Part shown: in pieces, positions 44,512-53,158 of the stretch
How the letters are laid out: every line of letters starts with the position of its first letter
Numbering within the stretch: the first letter of the stretch is position 1
The notes under the pieces: generated by a model
Seen by the model: only the letters and a program-made list of their open reading frames with translations
Databases searched by the model: none
What the model was told of the DNA's origin: nothing
Origin: an uncultured Clostridia bacterium
GTDB lineage: Bacteria > Bacillota > Clostridia > TANB77 > CAG-508
DNA length: 62,119 nt
Reading direction: 5' to 3'
Assembly: GCA_944386685.1 (NCBI GenBank)
Contig: CALXCA010000009.1
Coordinates: forward strand, 1-62,119
Made by a program: the position numbers and the translations under genes

Positions 44512-46242
44512 ATGGAAGTAGAAAAATATAAATTAAATATAGAAAGAGAATTTGTAAGAACAAATTCCAAAAACGAAATAATAGATGATAAATTTCCAGA
44601 AGTATTTGGAGATAAAAAGAAAAATAATTTTATTACATCAGATGATGAAAATAAGATTTTTAAAATAATTACACCAAAAGAAAACAACATATATGACGCT
44701 TATGATAAACTTGAAGAAATAACAAATGTAGTAATTGAAGAATTATACAAACTAAATCAAAATATATGGCCATTTTATACATATAAAACTTCAACTGAGC
44801 AAATAAAACTTTATACAAATATAAATTTTTCTTTAAATAAAAGTTATTGTGAAGAACAAAATTTAAATTTTAAAAATATTGACGAACTATATAGTAAAAT
44901 TAAAACTTCAATAGAAAAGAATTACAATATTATAAACAAAATTGTTGGAGATTTTAAAATTGATTTAAATAAAAATGGAATAAAAATTTCTAATATTAAA
45001 GTTGATAGTTCTTCAAAATGTGGAATAACATTAGATACTTTAAAAATATTTTTAGTAATATTATTTAGTGGATTAGAAGAAAAACATATTTCAAGTTTAG
45101 ATGAAGAAATTGAGCTTTTAAAAAAGGTTAATAAAAAATACTATTTAAAAGCAGATGAAGTTTTAGAAAATATTAAACAATATAAAGATTCAACAGATAA
45201 ATTAGATAAAGATGAAATTAAAAAAATTATTGAAAAATATAAAGAAGAAGGACACAATTCTAGATATTGCTTACAAAATTACAAAAAATTAGTTAGTGAA
45301 TCTGTTGTTATTATAAAAGATGCAATTTCTAGAGGTATAGATTACGAAATTTTAAATGAAGCAAAAAGTATAGTTAAATTTAAAATAGGAGATAAATCAG
45401 AATTTGTAATTGAAGGTAATAAAACAGATAGAGATTCTTATATTTTTCCAATAATAACAGATGATAAATACATAGCAAAACAAATAATGAAAGAAAATGG
45501 ACTAAATGTTCCAAAAGCTATTCTTCTAAAAAAGAGTATGGATAAAAATGATATTGAATTCATTTTACAACCATTTTTTGATAGCAAATTAGTTGTTAAA
45601 CCAAGAAATACAAATTATGGTATTGGAATAACAGTATTTTCACAAAATGCATCTAAAGAACAAATTTTAAAAGCAATTGAATATGCATTTAAATTTGATG
45701 ATAATGTACTAATAGAAGAATATATAAAAGGAATGGAATACCGTTTTCTAGTAATAGATGGTAAATGCTTAAGCATTTGCCATAGAAGAGTTGCAAGTGT
45801 TGTAGGAGATGGGAAATCTACAATAAAGCAATTAATAGAAGAAAAAAATAAAGAACCATGGCATTATTTAACTGCTACACCAGTAAAGATGGATGAACCT
45901 GTTGTAGAATTTCTAAAATTACAAGGTTATGATTTTGAAACAGTTTTACCTAAAGATAAAAGAGTATTTTTAAGGACAAATTCAAATTGTTCAACTGGTG
46001 GAGAAAGTATAGATATGACAGATAAAATTCCAGATTACTTTAAAAAAGTTGCAGAAAAAGCAGCAAAAGCATTTAATGCTAAAATTTGTGGAGTTGACAT
46101 TATTATAGATGATTTTAATAAAAAAGATTATGCAATTATCGAAATTAATGATAATCCTGGATACTCTATAAATGAATGGCCTTATGAAGGTAGGGGTCAA
46201 AAAATTGGTATTGCAATTTTAGAATTATTAGACTTAATTTAA
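44512..46242 (+). CDS. GshF-like ATP-grasp ligase with reduced glutamate-cysteine ligase domain
   Basis: The C-terminal 300 residues are a glutathione-synthetase-type ATP-grasp domain: LVVKPRNTNYGIGI, IEEYIKGMEYRFLVIDGK, RVASVVGDGKSTIKQLIEEKNK, STGGESIDMTD and AIIEINDNPGYSI. Residues 1-90 resemble the start of the GshF ligase domain (LNIEREFVRTN ... PEVFGDK ... ITPKENNIYDAYDKLEEI), but only about 250 residues remain where GshF has about 450. At 576 residues it is much shorter than bifunctional GshF (about 750), so glutathione synthesis from one protein is doubtful. It may ligate another amino acid or peptide. Confidence 0.85.
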   Translation: MEVEKYKLNIEREFVRTNSKNEIIDDKFPEVFGDKKKNNFITSDDENKIFKIITPKENNIYDAYDKLEEITNVVIEELYKLNQNIWPFYTYKTSTEQIKLYTNINFSLNKSYCEEQNLNFKNIDELYSKIKTSIEKNYNIINKIVGDFKIDLNKNGIKISNIKVDSSSKCGITLDTLKIFLVILFSGLEEKHISSLDEEIELLKKVNKKYYLKADEVLENIKQYKDSTDKLDKDEIKKIIEKYKEEGHNSRYCLQNYKKLVSESVVIIKDAISRGIDYEILNEAKSIVKFKIGDKSEFVIEGNKTDRDSYIFPIITDDKYIAKQIMKENGLNVPKAILLKKSMDKNDIEFILQPFFDSKLVVKPRNTNYGIGITVFSQNASKEQILKAIEYAFKFDDNVLIEEYIKGMEYRFLVIDGKCLSICHRRVASVVGDGKSTIKQLIEEKNKEPWHYLTATPVKMDEPVVEFLKLQGYDFETVLPKDKRVFLRTNSNCSTGGESIDMTDKIPDYFKKVAEKAAKAFNAKICGVDIIIDDFNKKDYAIIEINDNPGYSINEWPYEGRGQKIGIAILELLDLI

Positions 46243-46332
46243 AAGTTTTTAAAAATTTCCTTGAATTAGATTTTCGGCATAAATAATAGAAAATCTTAAA
46301 TAAAAATTTAATAAGAGGTGGATATATAACAG

Positions 46333-46872
46333 ATGAAAAGCAATAAAATTTATATTATACAAATGCATACACACACAATTCCTGCAAGATTAATTAAATT
46401 AGCAACACATTATCAATATAGTCATATAGCAATTTCTTTAACACCAGAATGTGATACAATTTATAGTTTTGGTAGAAGAAATCCAAATTCTATATTAAAT
46501 AGTGGATTTGTTATAGAAAATAAAAATGGAGAATTTTTCAAAAAGTTTAGTGAAACTATTTGTAGGATTTATGAAATGGATGTAACTAAAAAGCAATATA
46601 AACATTTAGTAAGAATACTTTCTTATATGAATAAACATAAGGAAACTTATAAATATGATTATTTTGGAATTGTTTTAAGATTTTTTAAAATTCCAATACT
46701 ATTTAGAAATCGTTATGTTTGTAGCTTTTTTGTTGCAAATGCTTTAGAAAGAGCTAATATATATAAATTTGATAAAGAATGTGCTTTTGTACAACCAAGA
46801 GATTTTGAAAATATGGATGGAGTAAAGAAAATTTACGAAGGTAAATACCGTTTAATGAATACATATACATAA
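46333..46872 (+). CDS. Permuted papain-like (NlpC/P60-related, YiiX-type) hydrolase
   Basis: A 179-residue protein. YSHIAISLTPECDTIYSFGRR near the N-terminus supplies the His and NRYVCSFFVANALERANIY near residue 135 the Cys; this His-before-Cys order is that of circularly permuted papain-like enzymes. No signal peptide is evident, so it probably acts in the cytoplasm or at the membrane. AAGAGGTGG precedes the start. It is third in the ATP-grasp unit and could process or release the product. Confidence 0.72.
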   Translation: MKSNKIYIIQMHTHTIPARLIKLATHYQYSHIAISLTPECDTIYSFGRRNPNSILNSGFVIENKNGEFFKKFSETICRIYEMDVTKKQYKHLVRILSYMNKHKETYKYDYFGIVLRFFKIPILFRNRYVCSFFVANALERANIYKFDKECAFVQPRDFENMDGVKKIYEGKYRLMNTYT

Positions 46873-46885
46873 ATTTGAAATTTTA

Positions 46886-46955
46886 TGTTACATAAACAAT
46901 GAAAAAAACTTACTAAAAGAAATATTAATTTTTTTTAGTGAGTTTTTTTCATTGA
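46886..46955 (+). terminator. Terminator of the ATP-grasp unit
   Basis: CAATGAAAAAAACTTACTAA pairs with TTAGTGAGTTTTTTTCATTG around an A/T loop. Confidence 0.75.
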
Positions 46956-47051
46956 AAATATTGTTGGACAGATAGCTTTTCTGTTAAAAAATATATAAAA
47001 ATGACTAATTAAACAAAGAAATTGAACAACTAATAAAATTTTTTTATTAAA

Positions 47052-47082
47052 TGCACCAAAAAATAAAAAAAAAGTATCTATT
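47052..47082 (+). promoter_or_regulatory. Putative ECF-sigma promoter, Spo0A-like gene
   Basis: TGCACCAAAA (47052-47061), 13 nt, TATCTATT (47075-47082). The same two blocks with the same spacing precede the ECF sigma gene itself. Confidence 0.65.
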
Positions 47083-47119
47083 TAATTAGAGAAGTTTTAA
47101 TTAAATGGAGGAAAACAAT

Positions 47120-47874
47120 ATGCTTAATATGTTAGTTATAGAAAACAATATTTATTTTGCTAAATTATTAATAAACAAAATTATTCAAACTAATAATAAT
47201 ATAAGATTATGTACAATTGCAACAGATGGAGAAGAAGCTTTAAATATATTAACGAAAAGAAGAGTAGATTTTATTATACTTGATTTAAATATCCCTAAAT
47301 TTAGTGGAACACAAATTTTAAAATATCTAGAAACAACTAGAAAAGAGGAATATAATAAGTCAGTTATAGTTATATCAGAAAAAAAACAATTAATTGAAGA
47401 AATAGTTAATAATTCAGTTGTTTTTACTTTTATACCAAAAACTGAAATATTAGATGAAGTTGTAAAAAAAGTCAATGAAATTAGTATAGAAAAAGAAATA
47501 CTTTTAAAGAAAATACAAAAATTAAAAAGGAAAAGAATAAAAATTGTACAAAAAATAGATAAAGAACTTTATAACTTAGGCTATAATATTAAATACATTG
47601 GCACAAATTATTTATCAGATGCTATTTATTTATTATATTTTTTAAAGAATAAAAAAATATTAAATTAGAAAGGGATATATATCCTATAATTGCTAAAAAT
47701 AATAATACAACGATTAATACTGTTAAATGTGATATAATTAAAGCGACTAATCTAATTAGAAATAATACGTATTCTCAAGAAATAAAAGAACATTTTGGTT
47801 GGATTTTTGATGAAAAGATAAAGCCTAAAGCAGTTATGAATGTAATATTAAAAAAATTACAACAAGAAATGTAA
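47120..47874 (+). pseudogene. Spo0A-like response regulator, frameshifted at an A7 run
   Basis: The N-terminal receiver (MLNMLVIENNIYFAKLL ... DFIILDLNIPKFSG) has the phospho-acceptor Asp but IENN instead of an acidic pair. After a coiled linker comes a Spo0A-type DNA-binding domain: ELYNLGYNIKYIGTNYLSDAIYLLYFLKNK, stop at 47668. One extra A in the A7 run at 47651-47657 restores the rest: LERDIYPIIAKNNNTTINTVKCDIIKATNLI ... EHFGWIFDEKIKPKAVMNVI, ending at 47874. GGAGG precedes the start. It may be a pseudogene, a sequencing error, or corrected by polymerase slippage. Confidence 0.85.
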
Positions 47875-47889
47875 AATATTTTAATTATT

Positions 47890-47920
47890 TGCACCAAAAT
47901 GATAAAAAAAAATATCTATT
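47890..47920 (+). promoter_or_regulatory. Putative autoregulated ECF-sigma promoter
   Basis: TGCACCAAAA (47890-47899), 13 nt, TATCTATT (47913-47920), 34 nt before the sigma gene start. Confidence 0.7.
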
Positions 47921-47954
47921 AAGTGAAAATATATTGAAAGGAGGTTAATTGAAG

Positions 47955-48494
47955 TTGGAAAGTTTAATCGAAAGAGTACAAAAAGGCGACGAAATGGCAT
48001 TTAAGCAACTAACTCAGAAAGTTGAAAATGACTTATATAGAGTTGCTAAAACAAGATTGAGAGATGATGATGACATAAAAGATGCAATTCAGAATACAAT
48101 GATTCTTACATATAAAAATGCCAAAAGGATAAAAAATGTTAAATGCTTTAAAACTTGGATGATACATGTTTTAGTTAATGAATGCAATAAAATATACAAT
48201 AAAAACATGAAGAATAATGATATTTTTAACAAAGTTATAATTGATTCTGAATTTCAACATTACGATGATTCAATTCAAAATGTTAATAATAAAATTGATT
48301 TCGATTCACTTATATCCAAACTAAGTTATGATGAAAGAATTGCGTTAACATTGTATTATAATAGTGGCTTTTCTTACATAGAAATTTCTAAAATTTTAAA
48401 AGTAAATGTAAATACAATAAAAAGCAGGATTATGAGAAGTGTAAATAAGTTAAAGAAGTATTATGAGGAGGTAGAGATAAATGATGTCAAATGA
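47955..48494 (+). CDS. ECF-type RNA polymerase sigma factor
   Basis: The 180-residue protein has region 2 (LIERVQKGDEMAFKQLTQKVENDLYRVAKTRL, DIKDAIQNTMILTYKNAKRI, FKTWMIHVLVNECNKIY) and region 4 (ISKLSYDERIALTLYYNSGFSYIEISKILKVNVNTIKSRIMRSVNKLKKY). AGGAGG is 10 nt before TTG 47955; another TTG at 47949 would be only 4 nt away. It overlaps the next gene, an anti-sigma candidate, by 14 nt. Identical promoter-like blocks before this gene and the Spo0A-like gene suggest it controls both. Confidence 0.93.
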   Translation: MESLIERVQKGDEMAFKQLTQKVENDLYRVAKTRLRDDDDIKDAIQNTMILTYKNAKRIKNVKCFKTWMIHVLVNECNKIYNKNMKNNDIFNKVIIDSEFQHYDDSIQNVNNKIDFDSLISKLSYDERIALTLYYNSGFSYIEISKILKVNVNTIKSRIMRSVNKLKKYYEEVEINDVK

Positions 48495-49653
48495 TGAGTT
48501 TGAACAAAAATTATTGAGTTATTTTAAAGAAAATAATGATATTCCAACAAATGTAAAAAATTCAATTTTGGAAGTTAATTTAACAAAAAATAAAAAGAAA
48601 GTTAATAAAATAAGTATACAAAAAGTTATTGCTACAATTGTATCACTTATAGCAATGTCAACAGGGATTGTTTATGCAAAAGATATTTCCGAATTTGCTC
48701 AAAAGATATTTTTTGATAGTAAAAAAGGAGTAGAAACAGCTATTGAGAATGATTACATTTATGACGAGAAAATAGAAAATAGTAATAATGAAACATCAAA
48801 TATTAAAATTCAAGATGTTGATACACGTATATCAAGAATAATTATGGATGATTATACATTAGATATAGAAATGATGTTACATATAGAGGATAACATTGAT
48901 TTAAATGGTGTTGATAGTATTGATTTTCCAGATATGTTGATTACAGACGATATGAATAATATTTTATATTGTGTAAGTAATGAAAAAATAGAAAACTTTT
49001 ATAAAGAAAAAGAAATATCGAAAGACTACAAAAATTCTAAAGTAAATTATATTAATACTGTGTCAAATGTATTTGTAAAAAATGTAAATGAAAAGTATGT
49101 TACAGTCGAATGTAATTTGACTGCTATTGGTAATCAATTTCCAAGAAGCGAAAAAGTATATATTCAAATGGATTCTATTGAAATAAGTAAAAATAACCAA
49201 AATTATGAAATTGATGGAGATTGGAATATAGAATTTACTGTTCCAGAGGAATTTGTTAATAGACAAACTGTAATATATAGAGTTGAAAATTGTAATAACT
49301 CAAATGTTGATGTTACATCTATATCTGCAGAAGTTTACCAAACTGGAATGAAATTTGACATGTGTATGTATTGGGGAGATTATGAAGAATGGAGTGAAAA
49401 GTCTAACAAAATTCGCAATAATAATGTTTTAGATAGTCAATTGATAAATTTTGAAAAATCGTATGTAGAAAATGAAGATGGAGAAAAATTTTATTCTTCA
49501 AAAAGTTCATATGCAGGTAATGGACTTACTACAGATGGAAAATTAAGAATGTGGAATACTTTTGACTTGACTACATATAATTTGACTGACAAATTAAAAG
49601 TTGTACTAGTAACTATGAATAATGAACAAATTATTATAGAATTAGAAAGATAA
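48481..49653 (+). CDS. Anti-sigma factor with DUF4179-type extracellular domain
   Basis: A 390-residue bitopic protein: a short cytoplasmic N-terminus (MMSNDEFEQKLLSYFKENND), one transmembrane helix near residues 45-63 (VIATIVSLIAMSTGIVYA), then an extracellular beta-rich domain with KDISEFAQKIFFDSKKGVETAIEN, as in DUF4179 anti-sigma proteins of Clostridia. Overlap with the sigma gene implies translational coupling. It would hold the sigma factor at the membrane until an envelope signal is received. GAGGTAGAG precedes the start. Confidence 0.88.
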   Translation: MMSNDEFEQKLLSYFKENNDIPTNVKNSILEVNLTKNKKKVNKISIQKVIATIVSLIAMSTGIVYAKDISEFAQKIFFDSKKGVETAIENDYIYDEKIENSNNETSNIKIQDVDTRISRIIMDDYTLDIEMMLHIEDNIDLNGVDSIDFPDMLITDDMNNILYCVSNEKIENFYKEKEISKDYKNSKVNYINTVSNVFVKNVNEKYVTVECNLTAIGNQFPRSEKVYIQMDSIEISKNNQNYEIDGDWNIEFTVPEEFVNRQTVIYRVENCNNSNVDVTSISAEVYQTGMKFDMCMYWGDYEEWSEKSNKIRNNNVLDSQLINFEKSYVENEDGEKFYSSKSSYAGNGLTTDGKLRMWNTFDLTTYNLTDKLKVVLVTMNNEQIIIELER

Positions 49654-49672
49654 TTATCTTTTTTTCACTTTT

Positions 49673-49701
49673 TTGCATAAATAATTTAAATATTGTAAAA
49701 T
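49673..49701 (+). promoter_or_regulatory. Possible promoter of cassette gene at 49.8 kb
   Basis: TTGCAT (49673-49678), 17 nt, TAAAAT (49696-49701). Confidence 0.5.
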
Positions 49702-49807
49702 AACATAGAAATGTCAAAAGCATTTCGAAAAAATGACAAATTTGATTGGATAAAATTTTCAAATCTTATTTGTCAAGATGTTGGAGGAATTTTATGGAGG
49801 AATAACT

Positions 49808-50386
49808 ATGAATATCAAAAAAATTAGATTCAAACTGGTCTTTGTCACATGTATGATGGCAATGGTATTTACTATGTTTTCTGTAAATGCCTTTGCTCAG
49901 GAATCGGACACTAGTAAGATGGGAGAAAGTGATGCTATAACTGAATTTGATATTAAGGAGGAAAATAGCATTGAACCTAGAGTACCATGGGTATCTGTAG
50001 GAACCTATGGTCCGGGAGCATATCAAATCGAATATGTCAATTTTAAGGACAAAACAAACGGAGCTATCAGAACTTACAATGCAAATCTAATGAGAATCAA
50101 GCCAGCATGGAATGCAACAGATAGTACTACTTCGGAAGTCGAATTACTTATGAAAGTAATTCGGAAATCCAATGGAGATGTTGCATATGAACACAGATTT
50201 AAACTGAGTGATGATACCGATGGCCAGAAAGATGCTGGTGGTTGGTGGTATGCAGAATCCCCATATTTCCCAATCAATAATACATCAGACTATTTCTTCT
50301 ATTATGAAGTTTTTACTGCTGATGGATACCAAGCTACAGGGAATACTAGATGTGGTCAAGTACATGTTTGGATTGATCTAGTATAA
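49808..50386 (+). CDS. Secreted protein of unknown function in a self-contained cassette
   Basis: A 192-residue protein with a clear signal peptide (basic KKIRFK, hydrophobic LVFVTCMMAMVFTMFSVNAFA, cleavage near AFA-QE). The mature part is rich in Trp, Tyr, Gly and Thr (VPWVSVGTYGPGAYQIEYV, GGWWYAESPYFP, CGQVHVWIDLV), suggesting a beta-sandwich. G+C is higher than in the flanking genes. GGAGG precedes ATG at 49808; an earlier in-frame ATG at 49778 would add residues ahead of the signal peptide. It has its own terminator. No family recognised. Confidence 0.78.
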   Translation: MNIKKIRFKLVFVTCMMAMVFTMFSVNAFAQESDTSKMGESDAITEFDIKEENSIEPRVPWVSVGTYGPGAYQIEYVNFKDKTNGAIRTYNANLMRIKPAWNATDSTTSEVELLMKVIRKSNGDVAYEHRFKLSDDTDGQKDAGGWWYAESPYFPINNTSDYFFYYEVFTADGYQATGNTRCGQVHVWIDLV

Positions 50387-50421
50387 AAAAATCTAAGAGA
50401 TAAAATATTCCTCTAACATCG

Positions 50422-50460
50422 AACCTCTACAGGTTTATTAAATCTGTAGAGGTTTTATTT
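50422..50460 (+). terminator. Terminator of the 49.8 kb cassette
   Basis: AACCTCTACAG pairs with CTGTAGAGGTT around GTTTATTAAAT, then TTATTTT. Confidence 0.85.
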
Positions 50461-50465
50461 TATAT

Positions 50466-51044
50466 TCATAATAAAATAGGTTCAATTTGTTCATTATCTA
50501 AAGCAAATTCTATAGTTTTAATTAAATAATCTGGGTCAAAAACAATAGAACGTGGTTTTGTTATAGGATTATCTTGTTTAAAAGGTACAAAATAATAGTG
50601 TTTTCTATTTAATAATTTGCCAATATTTTCGGCAGCACCAGAAAGACCATTATTTGTAGAAATAGCAATTACAACAGGTCTTTCTCTACGTAAATGAGAT
50701 TTAACAGCCATTGTTGCTGTACCATCTATCATATCATTTGCAAGTTTTGCAATTGTATTACCAGTTGCAGGAGCAACAACAATAATATCTAACATTTCTT
50801 TTGGACCTAAAACTTCTACATCTTGAATTGTATGTAGAATTTTTTTATTTGTTATATCTTCAATTTCATTAATAAAATCTTCTGCTTTTCCAAATTTTGT
50901 ATCCATTGTATAACTATGTTCAGACATAATAGGTATAACATTTGCATTTAATTTTACAATTTTTTTTAGTTCTTCAATAGTTTTTCTAAAAGTACAAAAA
51001 GAACCTGTAAATACAAATCCAATTCTTTTTCCTTCTAATTGCAT
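50466..51044 (-). CDS. dpaB: Dipicolinate synthase subunit B
   Basis: The flavoprotein-like subunit (SpoVFB) of the enzyme that oxidises dihydrodipicolinate to dipicolinate, the spore-core calcium chelator. It starts GKRIGFVFTGSFCTFRKTIEEL and has VVAPATGNTIAKLANDMIDGTATMAVKSHLRRERPVVIAISTNNGLSG, both diagnostic. It is 192 residues, as expected. AGGAGGAATTTTATT precedes the start. spoVFA (dpaA), normally adjacent, is not in the flanking sequence, so the pair is split or the A subunit lies elsewhere. Confidence 0.95.
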   Translation of the reverse strand: MQLEGKRIGFVFTGSFCTFRKTIEELKKIVKLNANVIPIMSEHSYTMDTKFGKAEDFINEIEDITNKKILHTIQDVEVLGPKEMLDIIVVAPATGNTIAKLANDMIDGTATMAVKSHLRRERPVVIAISTNNGLSGAAENIGKLLNRKHYYFVPFKQDNPITKPRSIVFDPDYLIKTIEFALDNEQIEPILL

Positions 51045-51210
51045 AATAAAATTCCTCCTTTCATGTTCTTTATATATAATATGAATTAAACATGAAAAAA
51101 GGAATAATTTGTCGATTTATATATGATATTTTTAAATTGAATGTATTTAATAAAATATTTACTGTGGAATTTAATATGTTATAAACATATTAAATGTCTA
51201 AAAAAGCCTA

Positions 51211-51726
51211 CTATTGTTCTTTTTCCTTTTGCTTACTATATTTTAAAAGACATTTTTTCTTAATAAATTCAGAAAAATCATTAGAATTGCCAAGTTTAAA
51301 TCCATTTTTGCTAACTAAAAATGCAGTATCTTCATTTACATACAAATAAAAATATTCTTTAGTTTCAAATACTTTATGTAGTTTCATATAATAAAATCTT
51401 TGACTATCAACTGTAAAAAAGAATTTGTAAAATGTAAAAGTAAAAAATGATGATTTATTATTAGAAAATCTTTTTTTATTTTTTACATATTCCTTTGCAG
51501 GAACATAGACTCTCATCATTAAATATCCTACTAACATTCCTATAAATAATAAACTTAATCCAATATTTTTTTGTGTTATATTTAAAATAATACAATAAAC
51601 AAATAATATTGAAATTATTATAGTATAAAATTTATAAGAATTGTTATATTTATTTGTGTGAAAATCTACAAATTGTTGATAACTTTGGTCAGAATATTTT
51701 GTTATATTTTTAAATAATGGTTTCAT
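51211..51726 (-). CDS. YcxB-like membrane protein
   Basis: A 171-residue protein with two adjacent transmembrane helices (about residues 33-50 and 55-72: FYTIIISILFVYCIILNI, IGLSLLFIGMLVGYLMM) and a C-terminal region FFFTVDSQRFYYMKLHKVFETKEYFYLYVNEDTAFLVSKNGF typical of the YcxB-like domain. Function is unknown. GAAAGGAAATATTT precedes the start. It is a single gene between dpaB and the recombinase. Confidence 0.82.
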   Translation of the reverse strand: MKPLFKNITKYSDQSYQQFVDFHTNKYNNSYKFYTIIISILFVYCIILNITQKNIGLSLLFIGMLVGYLMMRVYVPAKEYVKNKKRFSNNKSSFFTFTFYKFFFTVDSQRFYYMKLHKVFETKEYFYLYVNEDTAFLVSKNGFKLGNSNDFSEFIKKKCLLKYSKQKEKEQ

Positions 51727-51833
51727 ATAAATATTTCCTTTCTTTTTTATTTAACTTAGTATTTAGAGAACTTTGACATTTGAGTTGCATATAATAAACA
51801 TATAATGTTGTAATAAACAGATATTTGATAATT

Positions 51834-52817
51834 TCATTTGTTAAGAGGATTCCTTTCAATAGCATTGCGAACTTGTTCATTACTTACATGTGTATAAATT
51901 TCTGTTGTAGAAATACTTTGATGTCCTAATAATTCTTGTAATGCTCTTATATCAACATTTCCGTATTGATACATAAGTGTTGCTGCTGTATGTCTTAATT
52001 TGTGGACAGATAATTTTTTTGAATCTAATCCGGCTAATTTTAATTCTTTATTAATTATAAATTGTACTGTTCTATTACTAATTCTTTTTTTCTGTTCACT
52101 TAAAAATAAGGCTTTTTCTGAAGATTTTGAATCTCTTTTTATAAGTGATGGAGCAGGGCGAGAAGATAAGTAATCTTTTATAGCATTTATACAAGATTTA
52201 TTTAAATAAATTACTCTTTCTTTATTTCCTTTTCCAATAACAGTCATTTTATTTTCATCAAAATCTATATCATTAATATTTATTCCAACTAGTTCTGATA
52301 ATCTTAGTCCACAATTTAAAAATAATGTTGTTATAGCAAAATCTCTTTTGTAATTTCTGTTATTTTCATCATCTGAAACTTGCAATAGTTTTTGACTTTG
52401 TTCAAGTGATAGATATTTAGGCATCCTTTTATCTAATTTTGGTGTTTCTAAGTCTTGTGCAGGATTTACATCTAAAATTTTTTCTTTTGTTGCTAAATAT
52501 TTAAAAAATATTCTTAAGGTGGAAATCTTTCTTGCTCTTGTTGCAGGTTTTGATCTATTTTCTATTGCTAAATGTGATATATATGAATGTATATCTTCTA
52601 AAGTTATTTTTTTTAAGTCATTAATAGAAAACTTGGAAACATTGATTTTATCATAATCATCTTCTTTTGTTATTTTTAAATGTATCATCATATATTTTAA
52701 AAAGTTGTTTATATCATAATTATATTCTTTTACTGAATTTGGTGATTTGTTTAATATTGTTATAGAATAATCTAAAAATGAGTTTACATAGCTTGGGTTA
52801 TTTTCTCGTGCTATCAT
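51834..52817 (-). CDS. Tyrosine recombinase, XerC/XerD type
   Basis: A 327-residue site-specific recombinase. The N-terminal SAM-like core-binding domain (SYVNSFLDYSITILNKSPNSVKEYNYDINNF) precedes the catalytic domain with Arg in NCGLRLSELVGI, Lys in GKGNKERVIYL, HKLRH, the His of LGHQSISTTEIYTHVS and the Tyr nucleophile in the same motif. AAGGA lies 11 nt before ATG 52817; the longer TTG start is less likely. It probably resolves chromosome dimers, though XerCD versus an element integrase cannot be told from sequence alone. Confidence 0.92.
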   Translation of the reverse strand: MIARENNPSYVNSFLDYSITILNKSPNSVKEYNYDINNFLKYMMIHLKITKEDDYDKINVSKFSINDLKKITLEDIHSYISHLAIENRSKPATRARKISTLRIFFKYLATKEKILDVNPAQDLETPKLDKRMPKYLSLEQSQKLLQVSDDENNRNYKRDFAITTLFLNCGLRLSELVGININDIDFDENKMTVIGKGNKERVIYLNKSCINAIKDYLSSRPAPSLIKRDSKSSEKALFLSEQKKRISNRTVQFIINKELKLAGLDSKKLSVHKLRHTAATLMYQYGNVDIRALQELLGHQSISTTEIYTHVSNEQVRNAIERNPLNK

Positions 52818-52960
52818 AAAAGCTTCATTCCTTTCCAAGGTACATATATTGATGAAAGAATTTCTTTCTAATTAATTTTTTACTTAATTTAAATTTATAA
52901 TATCACTTTTGAGAGGAAAAATAAATAGTTTTAAAAAAATTTTATATGAAATAAAAATAT

Positions 52961-53005
52961 AGTTTAGTGAGAAATTTTGATATATTAATAATTGTATAAA
53001 ATTTT
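52961..53005. repeat. Truncated relic of a subfamily-1 element
   Basis: AGTTTAGTGAGAAATTTTGA followed by TATATTAATAATTGTATAAA matches the left end of the copy at 61925 onward, then diverges. No core or right arm remains. The rest of the 52.8-53.2 kb gap holds only the cassette promoter. Confidence 0.75.
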
Positions 53006-53103
53006 TGCTAAAGTTAAACAAAACAAAAATTTATTAGTGTCAAGAAGTTTCGGAAAATAATCCGATGATATATAATTTGTTATGAAACATAAAGTTGAAG
53101 AAT

Positions 53104-53133
53104 TTGACATAATTTATATATTAATGGTATAAT
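53104..53133 (+). promoter_or_regulatory. Promoter of cassette gene at 53.2 kb
   Basis: TTGACA (53104-53109), 18 nt, TATAAT (53128-53133), preceded by TGG as in other cassette promoters. Confidence 0.8.
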
Positions 53134-53158
53134 ATATATAGACCTTTGGTTTTACCAT

